Of a stretch of 64,000 nucleotides of DNA, positions 10,183 to 19,192 are shown in pieces; the stretch's first letter is position 1, and each line of letters begins with the position of its first letter. Source of the DNA: Elusimicrobiota bacterium (lineage in GTDB: Bacteria; Elusimicrobiota; Elusimicrobia; UBA1565; UBA9628); assembly GCA_016234805.1 (NCBI GenBank), contig JACRNU010000069.1, positions 62,001 through 126,000 of the forward strand, given 5' to 3'. Position numbers and translations under genes: made by a program. Below the pieces are notes generated by a model. The model did not search any database and had not been told where the DNA came from. It saw only the letters and a program-made list of their open reading frames with translations.

Positions 10183-13100
10183 TCGATCTTGGCCATGCTC
10201 CCCACGCGGACCCATTCCAAGTCCCCGCGCACCGCCTTGAACCGGTACTGGTAGAGCCCGCGGGCGACCTCCCGGCCCTCGGAATCCCTCCCGTTCCACG
10301 CGGTCTCGTTGAAACCCGCGGCCTTGCCCCGATCGAAGATGACCGCGACCTGGCGGCCCGACAGGGTGAGCACGCGTATCTCCACGTCCGCGGCCTCGAC
10401 GAGCTGATAGGCGAACCTCGTGCCGTCATGTCCGAAGGGGTTGGGATAGTTCGACACCGCGTCCTTGGGCTGGGTGAAAGTGGCGGTCACGGTCATGGAA
10501 TCCCTCATCACGAGGAAGCAGCCTCCCGTCCCCATGCAATCCCCGCCCCAGCCGCCGAAACGCACGGTGGCCGGCCTCTGGCTGGTCAGCACCACCACCG
10601 TGTCCTGGGGGAAGAGCGCCCCGCAGACCTCGCCGCACCGGATGCCGGCCGGGATGCTCTGGATGACGCCCGGCCCGGTCTTTTCCACGACGAGGGGCCA
10701 GGGCCCGAAGATGATGACCGGGATCTCGGGCCAGTCCACCTTCCCTCCGGGGTCGGACTCGAACGGCTGGCCCGCGCGGAGGCCCGCGGCGCTGCGCATC
10801 GTGACCCGCGAGCCCGCGGCCAGGCCCTTGCCGTTGACATTGGTCCCGAGGCCGTCATCTGCGAAGTTGATGCCCGTGAAGGTCGTGACCACGACCCCGC
10901 CGAAGAGCACCATGGCCGTCGCGCCCGGGGGAAGGTCCGAGAAGGTCACGGAGGCGATGGCCAGGGCCGCGGTCTGGTTCCCCACCGCCAGCCCCCATGC
11001 CGAGCCGCGGATCGTGCCTGACGCCATGTGGAGCAGACCGGCCGAGCCCGAGTCGAGCCAGACGCCGTAGCCCTGGACTCCTCCGGTGAAGACGCTGGTG
11101 GAGAGCGCGAGGTTCACGAGGCCTCCGCTCGCGCGCAGGCCGTGCCCGGCGGCCTGGTTGGCGGACAGGACGCTCAGCTCGATGACCGCGCCGGTCGAGG
11201 ACTGCACCCAGGCCGCGGTCGAGCCCTCGACCGTGGACCCTGTCACCGTGACCGAGGACGCGGCCAGGATCCACAAGCCGATGAAGCCCGCGCCGCTGCT
11301 CGCGACCCGGCCGGACTCGAGCCGGTTCGAGCTTCCTCCCTGGATCAAGACCGCGTGGCCGGCCGTGTTGGTGACGGCAGCGCCGGACACGACGTTGTTC
11401 GACGAGGACGAGCTCCAGAAGGCGGCCGCGCCCGGGGAAGCCGCGGTCATGGTGCTGCCCGTGAAGCTGTTGGAATGGCTCGAGACCAGGGCAACGGCCG
11501 TGGATTGTGTGCTCTGGAACCAGCCTGAGGAGACCGTGTTGGAGGACGAGGATTCCAGGGACAGGCCGGGCTTGAAGCGGTTGGAGGCCGCGATGATGTC
11601 CCGCAGGATATTCCCGCTCCCGCCCCGGAGCAGGAGCCCTTCCCCGTCTCCGCCCGCGGCCACGATGCCGGCCAGGGTGTTGGTGGACGCTCCGTCGAGG
11701 CGGACCCCGCTGAAGGACGCTCCCTGGCTCGAGAAGGTGCTGTTGGCCACGAGGCTCCCGGTGCCGGTCAGCAGCAGTCCGTGGCTGGACTGCGCGGTCA
11801 CGCTCGAAGCCGAAAGGGTCGTCCGGCTCGACAGGGACATCCCCGCGACCCCGATGCGTCCCCCGGAATCCACGTTGACGCTGCTCACCGTGATGAAGGC
11901 CGAGGAGCTGAGCACGCCGTAGGGCATGTCGTTGGCGGCCAGGACGCTGAAGCCGGACAGCGTCACGGAGTCGTTGCGCACCACAAAGGCCGCGGTAGAG
12001 GCGGCCGGAGGGCTCACCACCGGAGCGGAGCTCACGAAGCTCGGGTCCGCCATGACGCGCACCCTGAAGCCGTTGCTCGCAATGCCCTGGATCGTCACCT
12101 GCTCGGCGTAGGTCTCGGTGTCCCGGACCACCACGCACAGGTCGCCGGGAAGGCTGTCCGGCACGGCGTTCACCGCGAGCTGGATGCCCGTGTACTCCGT
12201 GGAACCGTCGAACCTGACGTTGAACTGGTCCACGCACCCGGCCGGAGTGGGATAGACCGCGGGCTCCCAGCAGGCCGCCTGCCAGTCCACCCGGTCTCCG
12301 GGGTCGTTCTCGAACCCGGCCCCGGCTCGGGCTCCCGATGCCCCGCAGACCGTGACCCGGGAACCCGCTCCCAGCACGCTGCCTTCGACATTGGGGTTGA
12401 TGTTGGCGTCCTCGAACCGGACATAGGCGAAGGTCGAAACCACGGTCCCGGCGCCGAAGTTGAGCGCGACTGCGTTGACCGCCATGGGGCCGAGGAAGGA
12501 GATGGACGAGGCCCGCACGCCGAAGTTGGATATCCCGCCGCCGTTGAGAGGGTCCACCGTGATGCCCCTCCAGCCGCCCAGCACCGTCACGGACGCGAGC
12601 CGGACCGTGCTGTTGCTCTCGCCCTGGAAATACAGGGCGTGGCCGCCGCCTCCCCCGGTCACGACGCACGTGCTCACGAACGCGTCCTGGCCGGAAGTGT
12701 GGTGGATGCCGTTGCCCCCCAGGGCCGTGGCGATCACCTCGCTCCGCAGCACCGATGTCCTCGTGGCGCCGCTGAGCCGCAAGCCGGTCCCGCCCTGGAT
12801 GTAATCGTCGCGCACCGTGTTGTCCGCGGAGTTGAGGAAGTAGAGCCCGAAGCCGGAACCGCCGGCCGCGGTGCTCAGCTCCACGACGCTGTGGTGCCCG
12901 TTCACGAGGTCGATCGCGTCTCCGGTCCCGCGGTTCCGGACCACGCTCCAGGTGACCGAGCACGAGGACCCAAGGACCAGCAGCGCCGGAGAGGCGGAGT
13001 TCGCGGCCACGGTGCTGCGCGTCACGCTGGCGTAATCGGACCCGAACTGCAGGGTGCCGTCCACGAAGACCCCGTCGAAGGCCACGGACGAGCCGATCAC

Positions 13101-14309
13101 CACGGTGCTGGCCACGGTGCTGCGCAAGACGGACGAGAAGCCGGCATTGAGCGTCACCGCCCTGTTCACCAGGGAATCCTGGATCGTGGCCGAGGAGCCG
13201 GTGATCGTCATGGCCTGGCACGACGCGGAATTGCTGGTCACGGTGCTGCCCTCCACCATGTTGCCCGTGCCGTCGAGGCTCACCGCGGTCGCGCAGGGCG
13301 GGTCCCCGGTGTGGACGTAGGAGAGGTAGCTGCCGGAGACCACGTTGTTCGAGCTGTTGACGAGTTCGAGGGTCGAGCCGAACCCCTTGGCCGAGAGCGT
13401 GCTCGACTCGATCACGTTGCGGTGCGCGTTGAGCAGGTAGAGGGCGTCGGCGTTGCCTCCGGACCCGCCCGTGTGCGTGATGGAGGAGCCCGTGATGGCG
13501 TTCTCCGAAGCGTTCTGAATGAGGACGGCCGCGTAGAGCGCGGCATTGGCGCTGAACGTGCTGCCGGTGATCGTGTTGCCGTTGCTCCGGATGTAGCCGG
13601 CCCAGCCATTGGGAGCCATCAGACGGCTCCCTCTCACCGTGCCGGATGAACCGTCCACGAGGAGCGCGGCCTGCGCCGCTCCGCTGACCGAGGACGTGCT
13701 GTCCGAGACCGCGGCGCCAAGGCCGGTGAGCCACATCCCCGCGACGTTCTGGACGACCACGCTCGAGCGGTCCACCGTGGTCCAGCTGCTCAGGAGGATG
13801 CCCGCGGTGTAGACGTTGTTGCCGCCCTCGACCGTGACGCCGGCGATCGTGACGTCCGTGGAGGAGACCTTGACCCCGAAGGGCATGCGGAACCCGATGA
13901 CGGACAGGAACCCTCGGATGGTGACGCTCGTGTTGAGCACCTGAAAGGCCGCGGTCGAGGCCGCGGGAGGACTCACCGTGGTCCGAGTGCTCACCAGGTC
14001 GGGATCCGTCTGCACGATGATCTGGAACCCGTTGGCGTCCTTGCCCTGGATCGTGACCTGCTCGTTGTAGGTGGAGCTGTCCACGTTGACGCACCAGTCC
14101 CCGGCCAGGGGCGCGGCCGGGATGAGGTTCACGCAGGCCTGGATGGTCGTGCAGGTCCCGCCCCCGGCCTTGCGCACCGTGTTGGTCGTGGCGCAAGCAG
14201 CGTCCGCGGCCGAGGGCGCGGCAGCAAGCGCGGCCGCCAGCAGCGCCTGGAACAGGCGCCGGTTGAGGGCGTGAGGGAGCGATGGCAGCGGCATCTTATA
14301 TGCGCGCAC
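10179..14309 (-). CDS. Large secreted parallel beta-helix protein with C-terminal FlgD/T9SS-like domain
   Basis: Signal peptide; two related modules (TYNEQVTIQGKDANGF... and TYAEQVTIQGIASNGF...); many short V/S/N-rich repeats; C-terminus NYPNPFGHDGTRFAYQLVEAADVEIRVLTLSGRQVA...WNGRDSEGREVARGLYQYRFKA. The start may instead be the Met at ~14294. Confidence 0.88.
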   Translation of the reverse strand: MRAYKMPLPSLPHALNRRLFQALLAAALAAAPSAADAACATTNTVRKAGGGTCTTIQACVNLIPAAPLAGDWCVNVDSSTYNEQVTIQGKDANGFQIIVQTDPDLVSTRTTVSPPAASTAAFQVLNTSVTIRGFLSVIGFRMPFGVKVSSTDVTIAGVTVEGGNNVYTAGILLSSWTTVDRSSVVVQNVAGMWLTGLGAAVSDSTSSVSGAAQAALLVDGSSGTVRGSRLMAPNGWAGYIRSNGNTITGSTFSANAALYAAVLIQNASENAITGSSITHTGGSGGNADALYLLNAHRNVIESSTLSAKGFGSTLELVNSSNNVVSGSYLSYVHTGDPPCATAVSLDGTGNMVEGSTVTSNSASCQAMTITGSSATIQDSLVNRAVTLNAGFSSVLRSTVASTVVIGSSVAFDGVFVDGTLQFGSDYASVTRSTVAANSASPALLVLGSSCSVTWSVVRNRGTGDAIDLVNGHHSVVELSTAAGGSGFGLYFLNSADNTVRDDYIQGGTGLRLSGATRTSVLRSEVIATALGGNGIHHTSGQDAFVSTCVVTGGGGGHALYFQGESNSTVRLASVTVLGGWRGITVDPLNGGGISNFGVRASSISFLGPMAVNAVALNFGAGTVVSTFAYVRFEDANINPNVEGSVLGAGSRVTVCGASGARAGAGFENDPGDRVDWQAACWEPAVYPTPAGCVDQFNVRFDGSTEYTGIQLAVNAVPDSLPGDLCVVVRDTETYAEQVTIQGIASNGFRVRVMADPSFVSSAPVVSPPAASTAAFVVRNDSVTLSGFSVLAANDMPYGVLSSSAFITVSSVNVDSGGRIGVAGMSLSSRTTLSASSVTAQSSHGLLLTGTGSLVANSTFSSQGASFSGVRLDGASTNTLAGIVAAGGDGEGLLLRGGSGNILRDIIAASNRFKPGLSLESSSSNTVSSGWFQSTQSTAVALVSSHSNSFTGSTMTAASPGAAAFWSSSSSNNVVSGAAVTNTAGHAVLIQGGSSNRLESGRVASSGAGFIGLWILAASSVTVTGSTVEGSTAAWVQSSTGAVIELSVLSANQAAGHGLRASGGLVNLALSTSVFTGGVQGYGVWLDSGSAGLLHMASGTIRGSAWGLAVGNQTAALAIASVTFSDLPPGATAMVLFGGVVVTTFTGINFADDGLGTNVNGKGLAAGSRVTMRSAAGLRAGQPFESDPGGKVDWPEIPVIIFGPWPLVVEKTGPGVIQSIPAGIRCGEVCGALFPQDTVVVLTSQRPATVRFGGWGGDCMGTGGCFLVMRDSMTVTATFTQPKDAVSNYPNPFGHDGTRFAYQLVEAADVEIRVLTLSGRQVAVIFDRGKAAGFNETAWNGRDSEGREVARGLYQYRFKAVRGDLEWVRVGSMAKIE

Positions 14310-14389
14310 GCGGGCGCATGAAAATATACCAGCCGCGCGTTGAAAAAATATTGCTAGAATTCGTCGGACGCTGCGATGAGGAGGACGAC

Positions 14390-14701
14390 ATGCCGCATGT
14401 AATCACCGAGAAGTGCCTGGGAGAGCGCTACGGAGCCTGCATCCAGGTCTGCCCGACCGAAGCCATCCACGCGACCCAGCACAAGGGCCAGGAATTCTCC
14501 GTCATCGATCCGGAAACCTGCATCGACTGCGGGGCCTGCGTGCCCGAGTGCCCGATCGGAGCCATCGTGCCGGGAGACGACTCCCCGGAGTGGCTCAAGA
14601 CCAACGCGGACCTCACGCCCCAGGCCAAGAGCAGCCCGAAGCCCGCGGTGAGACCCTCCAACGATCCGCCGCGCAACCCGAAGAACAAGCTCGTCAAGTG
14701 A
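14390..14701 (+). CDS. Ferredoxin, 3Fe-4S/4Fe-4S type
   Basis: MPHVITEKCLGERYGACIQVCPTEAIHAT...CIDCGACVPECPIGAIVPGD; start at 14390 preceded by gaggacgac. Confidence 0.92.
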   Translation: MPHVITEKCLGERYGACIQVCPTEAIHATQHKGQEFSVIDPETCIDCGACVPECPIGAIVPGDDSPEWLKTNADLTPQAKSSPKPAVRPSNDPPRNPKNKLVK

Positions 14702-14759
14702 CCTCCGTGGCCTGGGGGCCGGACTGGCCGCCGGCCCCCTCCGGCGTGCGGAGAACGGC

Positions 14760-16739
14760 ATGCGCCTTCGGGGACGGCGGCTCCTGGCCGCCAGCCTCTG
14801 GCTGCTGTCGTGCCCTGCGGTCCATGCCATGAGCTATACCGTCGCGCACCGCACTCCGCTCGACATCGCCTCGGGCCGGATTTCGGGGCTCGAGGCCGTG
14901 CCCTTCGAGGGCGGCCTCCTGCGAGCGCCGCGCCGCGGCCAGGGGCGGTTCGTGTCCGCGGAGATCGAGTCCCCGGTCCCTTTCGACGACCTGGTCGCGT
15001 CTTGGAACAGCCGCCTGCCCAAGGGCGCGACCCTGAAGATGAGCGTCCGGGTCCGCGCGTCCGGGGAGTGGTCCCCCTGGTTCCTGCTCGGGACCGCGAC
15101 CAAGACCATGTCCTCCCCCCCTCCGCAGGAGAACGCTTTCGGCAAGGTGGATACGGACACGCTCCGGGTCACGAATAAGGCCGACGCCTTCCAGTACCGG
15201 GTGGACCTCGCATCAGGGAGGAAGCCCGCGGTCCTCGTGCTCGTCGCGGTCACGGTGTCGGATGACGACGCTCCCTCTGCCCCGCCTGCTTTCCGCGAAG
15301 GGCCCTGGGTCCGGGAGCTCAGGCTCCGTCCCAGGTCGCAGTTCCGCGAGCCGGCCGAGGTCCAGTGGGACATCTGCAGTCCGACCTCGCTCTCCATGGT
15401 CATGGAGTTCTGGGGCGTCCAGCGCAAGACCTTGAAGGTCGTCCGGGCCGTGGAAGACTCCAGCAACGGCATCTTCGGGAACTGGCCCTTCAACACCGCG
15501 GCGGCGGGCAGCGCCGGGCTCGAGGCCTGGGTGGGCAGGCTCGACTCCATCGAGGACCTTCAGTCCGAGGTCGCGGCAGGACGGCCCGTGGTGGTGAGCC
15601 TCACATACGGCAAGGGCGAGATGACCGGCGCGCCCCTCCACGAGACCCGGGGCCACCTGGTCGTGGTGTCGGGGTTCACCCCGCAGGGCGGCGTGATCGT
15701 CATGGACCCGGCCGCGCCCTATCCCGCGGCTGTGCGCAGGGTCTATGACCGCGGACAGTTCCACCAGGCATGGCGGGTCAAGAAGCGCGGCGTGGCGTAC
15801 CTGGTCAACGAGCCTCTCCAGCGCAGGATGACCGTGGCAGTGCCTGCCACGGACCTGCGCCGCAAGCCCAAGCCGGCCTCCAAGCCCGGACGCGGAGACC
15901 CGGACCGGCTCTCAGGGCTCCTCTACGGCGAAGGCGTCACCCCGCTCCGGGTCCGGGGCGATTGGGTGGAAGTGCTGGCGGACGAGCATCCTGTGGTCGA
16001 TGACAAGGGGGCCTGGCAGGGCTACCGCGGCTGGGTCCGTGCAGGAGACTTGGTCTACCGTGAGCCGGTCCCTTCGGACTTCGTGGTCCGCATGGCGGTC
16101 ACGGTCTTCACGGCTCCTTCCGGAGCCTTCAGGCTCTCCATGGGCGCCAAGGCGACCCTGCTCGAGGACCGCGGGGAGGATATCCTGGCGCGTCTTCCGG
16201 ATGGGACCACAGGCCTGCTGCCGGCCAAGGACCTCATGCCCCTGCCCGGGGAGGACATCCTCCGCAAGTCCGGCGCATCCGAGGACGAGACCCGGCGCCT
16301 GATCCTCGAGCAAGCCTCTCTCCTGCTTGGAAGCGCCTATGTCTGGGGCGGCCGGGCTTCGGTGGGGCCCTTCCCTGGAGTGGACTGCTCCGGCCTCACG
16401 AGCCTCGCGTACCGCGTGGCGGGCATGGAGATCCCCCGCGACGCGTCCGAGCAGAGGCTCAAGAGCCGGGCCGTGAAGCCCTCTGCTCTCAAGCCCGGGG
16501 ACCTCATCTTCCTGACCAGGTCCAACAGGTCCAAAGCCATCACGCACGTGATGATGTACGAGGGCGGAGACTCCATCATCGAGAGCCGCCAGGCCGCGGG
16601 CCGGGTCCTGCGCACCACATTTCTGCAGCGCTTCGGCGCGCCTCTCCAGGACCTCGCGAACGGGGCCTTGGTGGAGGACCTCTCGGACAAGGTCCCTCGC
16701 CGCCGCAGGATCTTCTTCGGGACCTTCTTCAGCCGCTAA
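14760..16739 (+). CDS. Secreted dual cysteine peptidase: C39-like + SH3 + NlpC/P60
   Basis: CSPTSLSMVMEFWG...GHLVVVSGFTPQGGVIVMDPAA (C39-like) then GSAYVWGGRASVGPFPGVDCSGLTSLAYRVAG...KPGDLIFLTR...ITHVMMYEGG (NlpC/P60). Confidence 0.9.
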   Translation: MRLRGRRLLAASLWLLSCPAVHAMSYTVAHRTPLDIASGRISGLEAVPFEGGLLRAPRRGQGRFVSAEIESPVPFDDLVASWNSRLPKGATLKMSVRVRASGEWSPWFLLGTATKTMSSPPPQENAFGKVDTDTLRVTNKADAFQYRVDLASGRKPAVLVLVAVTVSDDDAPSAPPAFREGPWVRELRLRPRSQFREPAEVQWDICSPTSLSMVMEFWGVQRKTLKVVRAVEDSSNGIFGNWPFNTAAAGSAGLEAWVGRLDSIEDLQSEVAAGRPVVVSLTYGKGEMTGAPLHETRGHLVVVSGFTPQGGVIVMDPAAPYPAAVRRVYDRGQFHQAWRVKKRGVAYLVNEPLQRRMTVAVPATDLRRKPKPASKPGRGDPDRLSGLLYGEGVTPLRVRGDWVEVLADEHPVVDDKGAWQGYRGWVRAGDLVYREPVPSDFVVRMAVTVFTAPSGAFRLSMGAKATLLEDRGEDILARLPDGTTGLLPAKDLMPLPGEDILRKSGASEDETRRLILEQASLLLGSAYVWGGRASVGPFPGVDCSGLTSLAYRVAGMEIPRDASEQRLKSRAVKPSALKPGDLIFLTRSNRSKAITHVMMYEGGDSIIESRQAAGRVLRTTFLQRFGAPLQDLANGALVEDLSDKVPRRRRIFFGTFFSR

Positions 16740-16745
16740 GGGCCC

Positions 16746-19184
16746 TCACTTCTTGCGGATGAGCCTCTCCCTGATGGCGGTCAGTTCCTCCCGGACGGAA
16801 GGATCTCCCGCGCCTGACGCGCCTGGCCCGAGAGCGCGGCCGATGATGGCGCCGGCTTCTGAGCGGCGCTCGCTTGTGTCCGACAGGGCGACGAGGGCCA
16901 TGGCCGCGGGCAGGAAGGCAGGGTCCGAGACAGCCGCTGCCTTGGCATCCCTCCACGCGTCCTTGCGATGGCCGAGCAGTGAGTGGAGCACTGCCCGGTC
17001 GCTGAGAAAGCGCGCCCGCTCCGGATGGCTGGCCACGAGCTGGTCGAGGAGCGCGAGGGCCCGCGTCCGATCGCCCAGGTCCTGGTACAGGACCGCAAGC
17101 CGCGCCGAGTCCTCCAAATCGAGCGGCATCTCCCTGCAGGAGCGCAGGGCCTTGGAAGCGGACTCCCTGTCTCCTGCCTGGACCGACGCCCGGGCAGCCA
17201 TCAGCCACAAGGACGGATCTCCGGACTGCATCCGGGCTGCCCTGGCCAGGAGATCCGCTGCCTTGCCGGACTCGCTGTTCCGCAGGTGGAATCCGGCGAT
17301 GGCGGCCAGGTCTCCCCTGCCCCGGCTGAACGCTTCCAAGACCTCAGCGAGCGTTCCTGCCGCGCCTGGGAAACCCTCGCGGGCCAGGAACCGGCTGACA
17401 GCAAGCCCTGCCCTGATCGCGGATGAATCAGGCGTCATGGCAGAGACATCCCTGCGAAAGGCCTCCTCAGCCTCGGCCTCTTCGACCACAGCCTCCCTGA
17501 GCAGAGCACCTTCGACCCTGAAGAACCCGATGAGTCCTCCGCCGGGACGCGGGGATTCCGGAGCCAGGCTCTCTCCGGACACCAGGGTCCGCGCCACAGG
17601 AGTGAGGACGAACTTCTTCTCCATGGCGGCGCACAGCGGATGCAGATAATCCTTCACCACCACGCTCCAGGCCCCTGAAGCTTGCGGGGTCAGGCAGTTG
17701 AGGCCTTCGTAGAAATAGAGAGGCGGCCCGGTCCCTACTGCCTGGCCGGCCATCCGGTCCCTTGGCCGGGCATCGGCCAGGAACCTGCTGAGGTCCATGA
17801 TCTTGATGCGCTTGCCCGCGGTCAGGCGGAGGAGCCTGGCATGGTCCGTTGAAGGGCCGAAAACAGGAGCTCCGCTCCTGGCCTCCTCAGCGCTCAGGTG
17901 CGCCACGACCGCGGCCTCGGGCAGACGCGGCGCGGCTTCCTGGAGGAACTTGAATTCCTGCTGGCTCGCGTAGAGCCTCGAGAGGAATCCGCGATAGGGC
18001 ATGGCCGCGCTAAGGACCAGGCCTGCGAGCACCGCCCAAGCAGGCCGGACCCACCTTGCCGGGATGCTCTCGATGACCTGCCAGGCGCCGAAGCCCGCGA
18101 CCCCGATGAAGACCCAGCCCGTGGCCAGGCTGGTGCGCGCCGAGAGAGACAGGCAGTCCAGATGCCGGAGGTAGAACACGCTCACGAGCCCAAGGTGCGC
18201 GACGACAAGCAAGAACAGCGGCCGGCTCCTGGCCAGGAGGAAAGCGGCTCCGATCGCGGCCAGGCCCATGAAGAGCGGAGGGGTCAGGCTCGGGTCGAAG
18301 AACGCGTTGATCATCGTCCAATCCGCTCCTGACAACCCTGAAGGGCTGGAGGAGAGTCCGATGGTCCGTTCCTCAGCCCATGCCAGGATCTGGCTGGCCC
18401 TGGGAGCGGACAGCAGGACCGCGAGGCCTGCCGCGGCCCAGACCTCGGCGGACCTCAGGAACCCGGACGGCCACTCCTGCCGCAGGATGAGGAGAGCGGC
18501 CAGCAGCAGGGCCGGAGCCAGGCCCAGCATCTCGGCCCGGGTCTGTCCGAGCAGGGCCGCGGCCAGCAGGGCCAAGCTGAAGAAGCGATGGTCGCGGTGC
18601 CTCCTCCAGAACGCAAGGAGCAGGCAGCACGCGAGGAAGAGCGCCTCGACCAGGATGAACTCGGTCTCCGAGACCGTCAGGCGAAGGCGGACCGGGAGCG
18701 CGAGGAGCATGGCCGCGCCGGCCAGCCCGGGAGCGGCCCGCAGGTCGCCGCCTCCGGCCCTTCCTTTCCCTCCGGAAAGGACGCTCACGAGCAGGAACAA
18801 CAGCCAGGCCGATGCCAGGGACACGAGATAGTCGAGGGAGAAGACGGAAACCTCCCAGGGCAGGATGCCTCGGAGCGCTCTCAGCGTGACCGGAAAGGCC
18901 GGGCCGTGCAGGGTCACTCCGGCATCAGCCCACGGACCTGCCAGAACGCTCTCCAGGGCAGCTCCAGGATGGTGCTCATGCCAGACCGTGTGGGGGATGC
19001 GCGGCTTGACCAGCCAGGCATGGAATACCGTCATGCCGGCCATGAGGATGAGGCTCTTGCGTCCCGCGTCCCGCAGACAGGACCAGAGCTCCCGGACGCG
19101 GCTCAGGAGCCCGGCCAGCCAGCACAGCCCGAGGACGAGGAACGCGGCTACCGCGAGTCCGGGCGCGGCCAGCAGGCTCGGCAT
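16746..19184 (-). CDS. Polytopic membrane protein with C-terminal TPR repeats (GT39-like N-terminal region possible)
   Basis: Many hydrophobic helices in the N-terminal half; TPR-like LAVLYQDLGDRTRALALLDQLVASHPERARF. Confidence 0.7.
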   Translation of the reverse strand: MPSLLAAPGLAVAAFLVLGLCWLAGLLSRVRELWSCLRDAGRKSLILMAGMTVFHAWLVKPRIPHTVWHEHHPGAALESVLAGPWADAGVTLHGPAFPVTLRALRGILPWEVSVFSLDYLVSLASAWLLFLLVSVLSGGKGRAGGGDLRAAPGLAGAAMLLALPVRLRLTVSETEFILVEALFLACCLLLAFWRRHRDHRFFSLALLAAALLGQTRAEMLGLAPALLLAALLILRQEWPSGFLRSAEVWAAAGLAVLLSAPRASQILAWAEERTIGLSSSPSGLSGADWTMINAFFDPSLTPPLFMGLAAIGAAFLLARSRPLFLLVVAHLGLVSVFYLRHLDCLSLSARTSLATGWVFIGVAGFGAWQVIESIPARWVRPAWAVLAGLVLSAAMPYRGFLSRLYASQQEFKFLQEAAPRLPEAAVVAHLSAEEARSGAPVFGPSTDHARLLRLTAGKRIKIMDLSRFLADARPRDRMAGQAVGTGPPLYFYEGLNCLTPQASGAWSVVVKDYLHPLCAAMEKKFVLTPVARTLVSGESLAPESPRPGGGLIGFFRVEGALLREAVVEEAEAEEAFRRDVSAMTPDSSAIRAGLAVSRFLAREGFPGAAGTLAEVLEAFSRGRGDLAAIAGFHLRNSESGKAADLLARAARMQSGDPSLWLMAARASVQAGDRESASKALRSCREMPLDLEDSARLAVLYQDLGDRTRALALLDQLVASHPERARFLSDRAVLHSLLGHRKDAWRDAKAAAVSDPAFLPAAMALVALSDTSERRSEAGAIIGRALGPGASGAGDPSVREELTAIRERLIRKK

Positions 19185-19192
19185 CCCAGGGC

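Noticed and set aside
11781-13649. 622-aa plus-strand ORF, plus the 1113-aa minus ORF at 10855-14196
   Set aside because: Alternative frames of the beta-helix gene; low-complexity Arg/Gly/His-rich translations with no signal peptide.
14282-14389. N-terminal extension of the ferredoxin ORF
   Set aside because: Non-ferredoxin sequence overlapping the divergent gene start; the 14390 ATG fits the family N-terminus and has upstream TGCTAGAAT.
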